Assembly (NCBI GenBank): GCA_965246745.1
Contig: OZ251980.1
Coordinates: 1,488,001 to 1,552,000 of the forward strand
Source: JANXMY01 sp965246745
Lineage (GTDB): Bacteria > Armatimonadota > Armatimonadia > Armatimonadales > Capsulimonadaceae
DNA: 64,000 nt
Direction of reading: 5' to 3'
Shown here: positions 33,157-41,753 of the stretch, in pieces
How the letters are laid out: each line of letters opens with the position of its first letter
Position numbering within the stretch: position 1 is the first letter of the stretch
Notes under the pieces: model-generated
Told to the model about the DNA's origin: nothing
Seen by the model: only the letters and a program-made list of their open reading frames with translations
Databases searched by the model: none
Program-made: the position numbers and the translations under genes

Positions 33157-33192
33157 TTGCACTGATAACATTATCTGTGCTATAATATATCC
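33157..33192 (+). promoter_or_regulatory. Promoter with embedded palindrome for the HTH regulator
   Basis: TTGCAC (33157-33162), an 18-nt spacer and TATAAT (33181-33186), with the GTG start 6 nt after the -10 box (leaderless). The spacer holds GATAA-CA-TTATC (33164-33175), a perfect 5-bp inverted repeat well placed for autoregulation and for control of the divergent operon, whose -10 (TACACT, 33103-33108 minus) lies about 55 nt away. Confidence 0.65.
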
Positions 33193-33750
33193 GTGAGCAA
33201 ACCGTTGACACACGCCGATCTGATCATGCACCCGATCCGGGCGCGGATTCTTGATGTGCTGGCCCGGCGCGAGCTGACCACCCGGCAGATCGCCGCCGAG
33301 CTGCCCGATATTTCGCAGGCGTCGGTCTACCGCCACGCCCGCCTGCTGGCGGACGCGGGCCTGCTGCGGGTTGTCCGCGAAGTCCCCGTGCGCGGCCTCA
33401 TGGAGCGCGTGTATGCGTTCGAGCTGGAAGCCGCTTATCTGCTGGCAGATGAGATGGCGGCCCAAACGCCTGCCGATTTCCTGCGCTACTTCCAGGTGTT
33501 CGTCAATGCCCTGCTCGACCAGTACCGGCTGTACTCAAACCGCCCCGACGCCGACCCGCTGGCCGACGGCGTTTCTTTCCGGGGAACGGTGCAGTATCTG
33601 ACAAAGCCGGAGCGGGACGCACTGGTCGCCGAGCTTCAGGAAGTCCTCCAAAAGCGGTCAAACAACGGCCCCGCCGAAGGCCGCCTGCGCTACCACATCT
33701 CCCGCATCCTCATTCCCGATAAAGGCGTTCCCGAAGACGCCGACGATTAA
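33193..33750 (+). CDS. ArsR-like helix-turn-helix transcriptional regulator
   Basis: 185 residues from GTG 33193. The N-terminal winged helix reads MHPIRARILDVLARREL, then TTRQIAAELPDISQASVYRH (recognition helix) and ARLLADAGLLRVVREVPVRG (wing). The C-terminal ~110 residues are helical (FLRYFQVFVNALLDQYRLY) and likely form the dimer or effector part, as in HTH_20/YdfH-type regulators. It is divergent from the zinc-ribbon operon and has a leaderless-type promoter with an internal palindrome, so autoregulation and control of that operon are likely. The M13 peptidase follows after 38 nt with its own ribosome site. Confidence 0.8.
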   Translation: MSKPLTHADLIMHPIRARILDVLARRELTTRQIAAELPDISQASVYRHARLLADAGLLRVVREVPVRGLMERVYAFELEAAYLLADEMAAQTPADFLRYFQVFVNALLDQYRLYSNRPDADPLADGVSFRGTVQYLTKPERDALVAELQEVLQKRSNNGPAEGRLRYHISRILIPDKGVPEDADD

Positions 33751-33788
33751 CGTCAATCATTCAAGCCACCGACATGAAGGAAAGACCT

Positions 33789-35846
33789 ATGCCTCATTTT
33801 TCGACAACAAAATCGTCCGCAAAAAACGCGCTTCTCGCGCTTCTTCTGCCTGCCGCGCTTCTCGCGCCCAGTCCGGCTTTTGCCGCCCCGGCGGCGTCCG
33901 CACCCGGACACGGCCTGGATTTGACGGCGATGGAAACCAGCGTCAAGCCCTGCGAGGACTTTTACCAGTACGCCAACGGCAGGTGGCTGGCCCGGACGGC
34001 AATCCCCGCAGAGTATCCCGAATGGAACAGCTTCGCGATTGTCACCGAGCGAAATCTGGCGCTCGAGCGCACGCTGGCTGAACGGGCCGCCGCCGACACG
34101 CACGCCGACCCGAGCAGCCCGCGAGGGAAAGTCGGGGCGTTTTACCGCTCGGCGACCGACGAGAAGCGTATTGAAGCCGACGGCCTCACGCCGCTGGCCC
34201 CGGAGTTTGCCCGGATTGACGCCGTCAAAGATGTCCCGGACCTGCTCTCGGAAATCGGGCATCTGCACCAAATCGGGATCGGCGCGGGCTGGAGCTTTGG
34301 GGTCGGGCCGGATTTGAAAAACAGCAAGGCGCAGATTGCGTTTCTCCAGCAGGGCGGGATTTCCCTGCCCGAGCGCGGCTACTACGAGCGCCCCGACAAA
34401 GACACGGAGGCCGTTCGGGCCGCGTTTCTCGCGCATATCACCAAAATGCTGACCCTGAGCGGCGAAGCGCCGGACAAAGCGGCTGCCGATGCCAAAACCG
34501 CTTTGAGCCTGGAAACCCGGCTGGCACTGGCGTCCAAAACGCCGGATGCTCTGCGCGACGTGCCCGGCAACTATCACAAGATGACCCTGGCGGAGCTGAA
34601 CACGCTGACCCCCGGCGTTGACTGGCAGCCCTATTTCACCGCGCTGGGCTTGACGAACCCCGGCGGCATGGATGTCGGGCAGCCCGAATTCTTTTCGGCA
34701 GCCGCCAAGCTGTTGCAAACCGTGCCGCCGGCCGACTGGAAAGTTTATCTGCGCTGGCAGCTTGTGGATTCGTCGGCATTTTACCTCAGCACGCCGTTTG
34801 AAGCGGAAACGTTTGCGTTTTACAGCGGGACTTTAAGCGGCATCAAGCAGCAGCAGCCACGCTGGAAGCGGGCGCTGGGAGTCACCGACGCCGTTCTTGG
34901 GGAAGCGCTGGGCCGGCTGTATGTCGCCGAAGCATTCCCGCCGCCCGCCCGCGCCCGCGCCCTGTCCCTGGTGCAGAACTTAAAGTCCGTCCTGCGCGGC
35001 GATCTGGCGCAGGTCGCCTGGATGAGTCCAGCCACGCGGGCGCAGGCGCTGGCGAAGCTTGATGCCATGACCATTAAAATCGGCTACCCGGACCACTGGC
35101 GCGATTATTCCAAGCTCGACGTTTCCAGCCCGTCGTATGCCGTCAACATGCAGCACGCGGTCGCGTTCGGCTTTGAGCGCCAGATTCATAAAATCGGCAA
35201 GCCCGTAGACAAAAGCGAATGGCTGATGTCCGCGCCGTCGGTGAATGCGTACTATGACCCGACCACGAACACGATCAACTTCCCGGCAGGGATTTTGCAG
35301 CCGCCGTTTTTCGACGCCGACGCCGACGATGCGGTCAACTACGGGGCCATCGGAGTCGTGATCGGCCATGAAATGACGCACGGGTTCGACGACCAGGGGC
35401 GGCAGTTCGATGCCGACGGCAACCTGCGCGATTGGTGGACGGCGGCCGACGCCAAAAACTTCACCGCCCTTGCCCAGGGCCTTATCACGCAGTACAGCGC
35501 GTATGAGCCGCTGCCGAACCAGCGCCTCAGCGGCTCGCTGACCCAGGGCGAGAACATTGCCGACATCGGCGGCCTGAAAATCGCGTATCTTGCCCTTGAA
35601 CACTCGATTCAAGGCAAGCCGCGCGTGAAGATTGACGGCTACACTCCCGAGCAGCGCTTTTTCCTCGCGTTTGCCCAGGCGTGGCACGACAAGCGGCAGA
35701 CGGCCTACGCAAAAATCGCGCTGGCGACCGATCCGCACTCGCCGCCCCGGTTCCGGGTCCTCGGCACTTTGGCCGACACGCCCGAGTTTCGGCAGGCGTT
35801 CGGCTGTCCGCCTGCTCCGAAGGTTCCCGGAGCAGCGATATGGTAG
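33789..35846 (+). CDS. M13 family (neprilysin-like) zinc metallopeptidase
   Basis: 685 residues. The signal peptide (ALLALLLPAALLAPSPAFA) indicates export. The N-terminal M13 motif FYQYANGRWL is present. The zinc site is HEMTH in VVIGHEMTHGFDDQG (~523), with the third ligand Glu in GENIADIGGL (~585); NAYYDPTTNTINFPAGI is the substrate-binding stretch. C-terminal Cys and Trp (FGCPP, AAIW) fit the family ending. ATG 33789 is chosen over 33774 because AAGGA lies 8 nt upstream of it. The following M16 peptidase gene, 88 nt downstream, has a separate -10-like TATAGT. Confidence 0.93.
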   Translation: MPHFSTTKSSAKNALLALLLPAALLAPSPAFAAPAASAPGHGLDLTAMETSVKPCEDFYQYANGRWLARTAIPAEYPEWNSFAIVTERNLALERTLAERAAADTHADPSSPRGKVGAFYRSATDEKRIEADGLTPLAPEFARIDAVKDVPDLLSEIGHLHQIGIGAGWSFGVGPDLKNSKAQIAFLQQGGISLPERGYYERPDKDTEAVRAAFLAHITKMLTLSGEAPDKAAADAKTALSLETRLALASKTPDALRDVPGNYHKMTLAELNTLTPGVDWQPYFTALGLTNPGGMDVGQPEFFSAAAKLLQTVPPADWKVYLRWQLVDSSAFYLSTPFEAETFAFYSGTLSGIKQQQPRWKRALGVTDAVLGEALGRLYVAEAFPPPARARALSLVQNLKSVLRGDLAQVAWMSPATRAQALAKLDAMTIKIGYPDHWRDYSKLDVSSPSYAVNMQHAVAFGFERQIHKIGKPVDKSEWLMSAPSVNAYYDPTTNTINFPAGILQPPFFDADADDAVNYGAIGVVIGHEMTHGFDDQGRQFDADGNLRDWWTAADAKNFTALAQGLITQYSAYEPLPNQRLSGSLTQGENIADIGGLKIAYLALEHSIQGKPRVKIDGYTPEQRFFLAFAQAWHDKRQTAYAKIALATDPHSPPRFRVLGTLADTPEFRQAFGCPPAPKVPGAAIW

Positions 35847-35934
35847 GGAAAAAGGGGGAACCCAGCGGCGAATTTTCGGGGTAATTGGTGTATAGTATCC
35901 CCAAAGATTTCCCAGAAAAGAGAACCCAGCGACA

Positions 35935-38742
35935 GTGACTTATTCCAAAACAGCACGGTACTTTAATGCCCTTGCGGCGGCCGCCGCGTGTTTCGCCGCC
36001 GGCGGGGCGGTCCACGCCGCCCCGCCGGCGAAAAACGGCGCGGTTGTCTCGCAATCCTACGACAAAGCGCAGAATGTCACCGAAACGCATCTGGCGAACG
36101 GGCTGACGATTTTGTCCAAAGAAGCGCACGCCGCGCCGGTGGTTTATTTTTCGGTGTGGTACAAAGTCGGCTCGCGCAACGAAATCAGCGGGCAGACGGG
36201 CTTGTCGCACATCCTAGAGCACATGATGTTCAAGGGCACGACCGACCTGCCGCCCGGCGCGATTGACCATCTGTTTGCCAGCAACGGCGGCGAGATCAAT
36301 GCGTCCACCGGCGAGGACCGGACCGAGTACCATGAGCTGATCGCGTCGGACCGCCTCGAGCTGGCCGCGCGGATTGAAGCCGACCGGATGGAGAATTCCA
36401 AGTTCGACCCCGCCGAGCTGGCCCACGAAATGACCGTCGTGCGCTCCGAGCTGGAAGGCGACGCCAACTCGCCCGGCTACGACCTGTACGCCAATTTATT
36501 TCTGCCGGCGGCGTTTACCGCCCACCCGTACCACTGGCCGGTGATCGGCTGGCGCACCGATGTGGAAGCCGTTTCGGGCCGGCGCGACGTGATCTATGAT
36601 TACTACCGGCGGCATTACATGCCGAACAATGCCGTGGTGGTCATGGTCGGCGACTTCGACACCAAAAAAGCGGTCGGCATTGTCCAAAAGTACTTTGGGG
36701 TCTACCCGGCGGGCGCTCTCGACACGCATAATATCACCCCCGAGCCGCCCCAGCGCGGCGAGCGGCGGGTGACTTTGAAGCGGCCCGGCACGACCGGCTC
36801 GGTGCTGATCGGCTACCATGTCCCCGAAACCGGGCACCCGGACCATTATGTGCTCGATGTCCTGTCGCAGATTTTGTCGGGCGGCCGCTCGGCCCGGCTG
36901 TATCAAGCGCTGGTCGAAAAAGGCATCGCCCAGTCGGCGTCGGGCAGCGACCAGGACAACCGCGACCCGTATTTGATGCTGTTTGATGCCGCCCCGAGCG
37001 CAGGCGTTTCCAACGCCGCCGTCGAGACCGCCCTGGAAGCCGAGGTCGCCAAATTGCAGGCCGCGCCGGTGACTCCCGCAGAGCTGGCGCGGGCGATCAA
37101 GCAGACCGAAGCATCGTTTATCTACCAAAACGACAGTGTTTCCGGCCAGGCCAATGATCTCGGCTACTACGCCGCCCTCGGCCTGCCGCATTACCGGGCG
37201 ACCTACTTGGAGAAAATTCGGGCCGTCACCGCAGCCGACATTCAGCGGGCCGCCAAGCAGTACTTCGCGGCCGACAACCGCACCGTGGCGTTTTTCGACC
37301 CGCAGCCGGTGCCGGCGGGCGCTCCCCCGCCCCCGCCGCCGGTCACCGACAATTTCGGCTCCGCCAAGCCGGTCACCGACCCGCGCCAAAAAGCGCTGCT
37401 GGCCCGGCTCGACAAAGAATTCAATTCGGTCAGCCCCGCTTCGGCCAAGCCGGCGTCCGCGCCGAAGCCGACCCGCGTGGTGCTTCCGAACGGCATGGTC
37501 TTGATTGTGCAGGAAAACCACGCCAATAAAACCGTCGCCCTCAGCGGCTTCCTTCGGGCCGGGTCGGCATTCGACCCCGAAGGCAAGTACGGCGAAGCGC
37601 AAATGACCGCCGCGATGCTCGGGCGCGGCACGACCACCAAGACCGCCTTGCAGCTCGCCTTGTCGCTGGAGTCGGTCGGCGCGAATGCCGGGATCGGCGC
37701 AGGCAATGAATCGGCAGTTCTCAGCGGGGCCAGCTTGTCGTCGGACTTCGGCTTGACTTTAAACACGCTGGCCGACGAATTGCAGCGCCCGTCGTTCCCG
37801 CCGGACCAGCTCGAGCGCTTGCGGGCGCAGCTTTTGTCGGGGATTGAAGACGCCCGGCAGGACACCGGCGGCACCGGCGGCGCGGGAGCGCAGGCCGAGA
37901 TCGCATTCGCCCAGGCCATCTACCCGAAAGGCCACCCTTACTGGCAGCCGACCCTGGACCAAAGCGCGGCGGCGATTAAATCGCTCACGCGGGCCGATCT
38001 CACGTCGTTTTATAATACTTACTACCGGCCCGACACGGCGGCTTTGGTGGTGGTCGGCGATGTGAACACCCCCGATGTCGTCAAGCAGGTCACGGCGGCG
38101 TTCGGCGGCTGGAACAAGCCGTCCGCGCCTGCGCCGGCGCTGGCGATCCCGAACATTGCCGTGCCTGCCAAAGCGCCTGCGCCGCTGGTTATCCCGCTGG
38201 CCGACGCCCCGCAGACATCCGTCTTGTTCGGCTACAGCGGCGGCCTGACCCAGACCAGCCCGGACTACTACGCCGCCCAGATTCTCAACTACACGCTCGG
38301 CGGGGACTTGTTCGGCTCGCGGCTCGGCAAAAGCATCCGCGACGAAAACGGCCTGGCGTACTCGGTGGACTCGGGCTTTTCCGCCCAGCACGGGGCCGGT
38401 CCGTTTCAGGTGTTTGTGGGCGCAAACCCGAAAAACGCCACCCGCGCCATTACTCTGCTGCGCCAGATTTTGACCCAGGCGGAGCAGTACGGGGTCACGC
38501 CCGACGAAGTGCAGTCCGCAAAGCTTGCGATCACCGGCTCGTACCCGCTGCGGCTCGAAACCAACGCCGGGGTCGCCGCCGCCCTCACCCGCGCCGAAGA
38601 CTTCGGGTTGGGATTGGACTTCCCGCAGCGCCGCAACGCCCTGTACAACGCCGTCACGGTCGAGCAGGTCAACGCCGCCGCGAAAAAGTACCTGCACCCC
38701 GAAAACGGCGTTTTAGTCATCGCCGGCGCGACCCCGCAGTAG
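35935..38742 (+). CDS. M16 family zinc peptidase, fused two-domain form
   Basis: 935 residues from GTG 35935. A signal-like start (ALAAAAACFAAGGAVHA) suggests a periplasmic enzyme. The first M16 domain has the inverted zinc motif HILEH (HxxEH, ~87) and the downstream Glu region NSKFDPAELAHEMTVVRSEL. The second M16 domain (from ~510, RVVLPNGMVLIVQENHANKT) lacks HxxEH and is the usual inactive partner. A Pro-rich linker (GAPPPPPPVTD) separates them. Its last 15 codons are nearly repeated at 40690-40751, 2 kb downstream. Transcription is ended by a hairpin at 38764-38801. Confidence 0.92.
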   Translation: MTYSKTARYFNALAAAAACFAAGGAVHAAPPAKNGAVVSQSYDKAQNVTETHLANGLTILSKEAHAAPVVYFSVWYKVGSRNEISGQTGLSHILEHMMFKGTTDLPPGAIDHLFASNGGEINASTGEDRTEYHELIASDRLELAARIEADRMENSKFDPAELAHEMTVVRSELEGDANSPGYDLYANLFLPAAFTAHPYHWPVIGWRTDVEAVSGRRDVIYDYYRRHYMPNNAVVVMVGDFDTKKAVGIVQKYFGVYPAGALDTHNITPEPPQRGERRVTLKRPGTTGSVLIGYHVPETGHPDHYVLDVLSQILSGGRSARLYQALVEKGIAQSASGSDQDNRDPYLMLFDAAPSAGVSNAAVETALEAEVAKLQAAPVTPAELARAIKQTEASFIYQNDSVSGQANDLGYYAALGLPHYRATYLEKIRAVTAADIQRAAKQYFAADNRTVAFFDPQPVPAGAPPPPPPVTDNFGSAKPVTDPRQKALLARLDKEFNSVSPASAKPASAPKPTRVVLPNGMVLIVQENHANKTVALSGFLRAGSAFDPEGKYGEAQMTAAMLGRGTTTKTALQLALSLESVGANAGIGAGNESAVLSGASLSSDFGLTLNTLADELQRPSFPPDQLERLRAQLLSGIEDARQDTGGTGGAGAQAEIAFAQAIYPKGHPYWQPTLDQSAAAIKSLTRADLTSFYNTYYRPDTAALVVVGDVNTPDVVKQVTAAFGGWNKPSAPAPALAIPNIAVPAKAPAPLVIPLADAPQTSVLFGYSGGLTQTSPDYYAAQILNYTLGGDLFGSRLGKSIRDENGLAYSVDSGFSAQHGAGPFQVFVGANPKNATRAITLLRQILTQAEQYGVTPDEVQSAKLAITGSYPLRLETNAGVAAALTRAEDFGLGLDFPQRRNALYNAVTVEQVNAAAKKYLHPENGVLVIAGATPQ

Positions 38743-38763
38743 CGCCCCAGCCAAGTCTCATTT

Positions 38764-38801
38764 AGCCCCGCCTTACGTTGATTCGGATGCGGGGCTTATT
38801 T
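38764..38801 (+). terminator. Terminator after the M16 peptidase
   Basis: AGCCCCGC (38764-38771) pairs with GCGGGGCT (38789-38796), followed by TATTTTT. It lies 22 nt after the M16 stop codon and just before the promoter of the AlbA_2 gene. Confidence 0.7.
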
Positions 38802-38830
38802 TTGTGCTTGGTTTCGGTAAAATAGCGGTC

Positions 38831-40204
38831 ATGGAGACGACTATTGAAAATCTTTCTTTGTTTATGATGGGCGATTTGGAGCCGGAGTCGGAAACGGCGG
38901 AGCGCAAGCAGTCGTGGAACGAGGAAGGCTTGAAGGCTTTGGCGGCATTTGCCAACACGCGCGGCGGGACGCTCTGGATCGGCATTGCCGACGATGGCAA
39001 AACGGTCGGCTGGCAGGGGGATGGGCGTGACCAAGAAACGATCTCTAACCAGATTTCGGATACCCTGCAATGTCTGCCGATTGCTATGACGGTTCAAACC
39101 CGCGACGATTTCCCAATTCTGGTCATTCGAATGGCCCGCGCCGCTTCTCCCGTTTCGGTGCGCGGCCGCTATTACCGCCGGGTCGGCAATTCAACCCGCG
39201 AAGTCCCTGAAGGCGAGCTGCCCCGATTTCTTTTGGAGCGAACCGGCCAGAACTGGGATGAGCTTCCGACGGATTTCGGGTCGGAAGCCGTTTCGGAACG
39301 GACTGTGGCCGACTTCCGTATTTTGGCCCGCGAGCGCCTGCCTGACTTGTCGCTTTCGGATACAACGGCGATGGTTTTGTCTAAGCTCCAATTAACGCTT
39401 CTCGAAAATCGCCTCAACCGCGCCGGCTTGCTGCTGTTCGGTCAGAACCCGCAGCAGCTCATCCGAACCGCCTATGTGCAGATTGGTCGGTTCGGCGATG
39501 AAGCCACGATCTTGGATGAAAAAACAACGACCAGCAATCTTTTTGTCCAACTGGAACAAACGATGCAGGCCATCCGAGGGTATGTTTTCGTCCGCTACGA
39601 CATTCCGAAGATGGCGGCAGGCCGCTCACCTTTGGAAGATTTACAGCGGCATGAGGTCTGGGAGTTTCCCTATGATGCGGTGCGCGAAGCGGTTTTGAAC
39701 GCACTGGTACACCGGGACTACACCAGTGTCGGGCGCATCCAAATCCGCGTTTATGATGACCGGCTTGTCATCAGCAACCCCGGCAGCCTGCCGGAAGCGC
39801 TGACCGTCAGCGATCTGTTCAAGGAACACAATTCGTTTCCGCGCAACCCGGCCATCGCACAGACAATCTACTACACTCAGCTTATCGAAAAATGGGGAAC
39901 CGGCACGATACGCATGCGGAATGCCTGCCGTGCGGAAGGCGCACCTGACCCTGAGTTCGAGGCGCGACCCAGCGAGTTTATCGTAACACTGAGAAAAAGT
40001 GTCTCGCCACAATCTAATCCGGCTCTCTCTGAAGAAGAGCGAATTTTGGAATGGGCTGCCGGTCGCGCAGAGTTTACGGTGAGTGACTGTATGAATGCAC
40101 TTCAAATGACACGCCGTCATACCCGCTATTTGATACAGCGGCTTGTGCAAAAAGGAATGCTTACACCGCAAGGGGAAAACCGGCGGCGACGGTATCACAC
40201 TTGA
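38831..40204 (+). CDS. AlbA_2 (Schlafen-like) ATP-binding putative transcriptional regulator
   Basis: 457 residues from the ATG at 38831, with TAAAAT ending 7 nt before it. The N-terminal AlbA_2 domain contains ETAERKQSWNEEGLKALAAF, ANTRGGTLWIGIADDG and RGRYYRRVGNSTREV. A GHKL ATPase-like C-terminal part follows with AVLNALVHRDYTSVG, VYDDRLVISNPGSLP and KWGTGTIRMRNACR. The last ~60 residues form a winged helix (ILEWAAGRAEFTVSDCMNAL). Proteins of this type are annotated as transcriptional regulators but are little studied. Its stop codon lies in the first unit of an 11-bp tandem repeat; the second AlbA_2 gene at 46515 also ends next to 11-bp repeats. Confidence 0.85.
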   Translation: METTIENLSLFMMGDLEPESETAERKQSWNEEGLKALAAFANTRGGTLWIGIADDGKTVGWQGDGRDQETISNQISDTLQCLPIAMTVQTRDDFPILVIRMARAASPVSVRGRYYRRVGNSTREVPEGELPRFLLERTGQNWDELPTDFGSEAVSERTVADFRILARERLPDLSLSDTTAMVLSKLQLTLLENRLNRAGLLLFGQNPQQLIRTAYVQIGRFGDEATILDEKTTTSNLFVQLEQTMQAIRGYVFVRYDIPKMAAGRSPLEDLQRHEVWEFPYDAVREAVLNALVHRDYTSVGRIQIRVYDDRLVISNPGSLPEALTVSDLFKEHNSFPRNPAIAQTIYYTQLIEKWGTGTIRMRNACRAEGAPDPEFEARPSEFIVTLRKSVSPQSNPALSEEERILEWAAGRAEFTVSDCMNALQMTRRHTRYLIQRLVQKGMLTPQGENRRRRYHT

Positions 40205-40250
40205 CACTGTATTGACACTGTATTGACATCATATTGACACTGTTTTGTCA
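40201..40250. repeat. 11-bp tandem repeat overlapping the AlbA_2 stop codon
   Basis: Four exact-period units starting TTGACA (TTGACACTGTA at 40201 and 40212, TTGACATCATA at 40223, TTGACACTGTT at 40234) and a degenerate fifth (TTGTCA at 40245). The period is one DNA helical turn. The TGA of the first unit is the stop codon of the upstream gene. Confidence 0.9.
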
Positions 40251-40317
40251 ATAGGCTGGACAGTGCTTCTATTTTGCAGTGTGTGTTGTGTGGAATCGAT
40301 GGCGCTGAGGCTTTGGA

Positions 40318-40644
40318 ATGATAACAAAGATGACACTCAAAGATACGAGCGAGCTGTTCGCCGCTGACTTGCGCGATCCCGCCTGTTGCGGCGGTCCATT
40401 TGTATATCGCGCTGGAAGAAGACGGGTGGAGGGGTTTTTGTATGTCCTGCAAAAAGTTGCGCGGGCGCATGGCATGAGCCAAGTCGCGGAGCGCAGCGCC
40501 TGGCCGCGCGAGTCGCTGTACCGCTCGCTGTCCGAAAAAGGCAATCCCGGCATCAAGCCGCTGACACGGGTGCTGGAGTCGCTCGGATTAAGCTTGAGCA
40601 TCACACCGGCCGCGCCGGGCGGCGTCCCCAATGCCTCAAGATAA
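40318..40644 (+). CDS. Antitoxin-like HTH protein (addiction-module antidote family), possibly damaged
   Basis: 108 residues; GAGG lies 8 nt before the ATG at 40318. The C-terminal half is a clear HigA2/antidote-type HTH: VARAHGMSQVAERS, RESLYRSLSEKGNPGIK, VLESLGLSLSI. The segment DPACCGGPFVYRAGRRR is unlike the family, whereas the other reading frame there (after DPA: VAAVHLYIALEEDG) fits well. This suggests two compensating frameshifts at about 40382 and 40430. No toxin gene (RelE/HigB-like) is adjacent, so this is an orphan. It follows the AlbA_2 gene and its tandem repeats. Confidence 0.65.
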   Translation: MITKMTLKDTSELFAADLRDPACCGGPFVYRAGRRRVEGFLYVLQKVARAHGMSQVAERSAWPRESLYRSLSEKGNPGIKPLTRVLESLGLSLSITPAAPGGVPNASR

Positions 40645-40652
40645 GCAGCGCC

Positions 40653-40751
40653 ATGAACATTCCAGTCAACCCGGAGCATGTCCGCAGGCGGCGGAAATAC
40701 GCCCCCCCCGAAAACGGCGTGCTGGTCACCGCCGGCGCAATTCCGCAGCAG
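40653..40751 (+). pseudogene. Remnant of an M16 peptidase 3' end
   Basis: In one frame this reads PVNPEHVRRRRKYAPPENG followed by VLVTAGAIPQ. It matches the end of the M16 gene at 35935-38742 (VNAAAKKYLHPENG, VLVIAGATPQ), including the identical DNA word CCCCGAAAACGGCGT. No other M16 sequence is nearby, so it is a 3' fragment left by duplication and deletion, with the AlbA_2 and antitoxin genes now lying between the two copies. Confidence 0.7.
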
Positions 40752-40801
40752 GAAAGACGCAAACTAAGAAGCATTTCTCTGATGGGAAGCTGGATAACGC
40801 T

Positions 40802-41626
40802 ATGGTGGAGATGCTGAAAATCTGGACGCTGCCGGGTTGTGCCGACGTGGAGCTTATTCATGCCGGCAGCTTGAGAAGCCAACTGCCGCCGCAGGTCTCG
40901 CTCGCCTGCAAGCTCGTCTACCTGGAACAGGGCGCGAGGCGGTTTCAGTACGGACGCCGCCGGCAGATCGCCTGCACAGGCGATCTGCTGCTGATCCCGC
41001 CGGGCGAAGTGCATGGGGTGGAATTCCCCGTGGAGCCTTGTGCCGTCGTCCGGGTGCTGAGTGTTGGGGCGGCGGTTTCCCAAGCCGCCGACGAACTGCG
41101 GCTGCCGTGCGACGAACTGCGGCTGCCGTATCCCCTGCCGCATTATCGGCAAGACCCCTTCATAGCCGATGGAGGCGCAGTCGCGGCCTTTCTGCGGCTG
41201 CACCATGACCCCTCTGCATTGAAAACGCCTATGGAAGCGCAGTCGCTTTTGCTCACGCTGCTGGAACGCCTCAGCACGCCCGGCGGACCGGAGCCGCCCC
41301 GCAGCGAGCCGGCGGCGGTCCGCCGGGCAAAGCAATTCTTGGAAGACCGGCACGCGGAGAACATCTCGCTGGCTCATCTTGCCCAGGCCGTGGACCTCGC
41401 CCCTTCGTATCTGTGCCGCGTCTTCAAACGGTCTGTCGGAATGCCGCCGCACGCGTATCTCGTTGCGGTCCGTATCGCCCGTGCCCGCATGCTGCTCAGG
41501 CGGGGGGTTACGGCAGGCCAAGCCGCGCAGGAGACAGGGTTTTATGATCAGGCCCACTTCACCCGCGCTTTCACCCGTTCTCTTCAAATACCGCCGATGG
41601 AGTACGCCCGCCAGGTCCGCCGCTGA
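40802..41626 (+). CDS. AraC family transcriptional regulator
   Basis: 274 residues from ATG 40802 (40811 possible). An N-terminal cupin-like sensor (~15-130: RRQIACTGDLLLIPPGEVHG) precedes two C-terminal AraC helix-turn-helix motifs: ISLAHLAQAVDLAPSYLCRV and VTAGQAAQETGFYDQAHFTR, with the conserved PPHAYL and PPMEYAR segments. The sensor contains a doubled DELRLP. The next gene starts 127 nt downstream and has a 16-bp direct repeat in its leader, the type of site AraC proteins bind, so the ABM-MDR gene is the probable target. The frame upstream of 40802 belongs to the M16 remnant. Confidence 0.87.
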   Translation: MVEMLKIWTLPGCADVELIHAGSLRSQLPPQVSLACKLVYLEQGARRFQYGRRRQIACTGDLLLIPPGEVHGVEFPVEPCAVVRVLSVGAAVSQAADELRLPCDELRLPYPLPHYRQDPFIADGGAVAAFLRLHHDPSALKTPMEAQSLLLTLLERLSTPGGPEPPRSEPAAVRRAKQFLEDRHAENISLAHLAQAVDLAPSYLCRVFKRSVGMPPHAYLVAVRIARARMLLRRGVTAGQAAQETGFYDQAHFTRAFTRSLQIPPMEYARQVRR

Positions 41627-41699
41627 CGCCGCGCAGGGCATGTCAATTTTATCCAAGACAGCAGCGGCGTTTTCAAGTAAACTCGGAAAGAACCCTTTG

Positions 41700-41738
41700 T
41701 TCTGCGTTGAACCTATTCTGCGTTGAACCTATTCTGCG
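41700..41738 (+). repeat. 16-bp direct repeats upstream of the ABM-MDR gene (candidate AraC-type operator)
   Basis: TTCTGCGTTGAACCTA occurs exactly twice (41700-41715, 41716-41731), followed by a third partial TTCTGCG. The repeat ends just before the AGAGGAG ribosome site. Direct repeats are the usual AraC-family half-site arrangement, and an AraC gene is immediately upstream. Confidence 0.6.
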
Positions 41739-41753
41739 TCAGAGGAGAAGCCC

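Noticed and set aside
40201..40250. CRISPR-like repeat array
   Set aside because: Units are 11 bp without spacers and only four to five copies; no cas gene is present.
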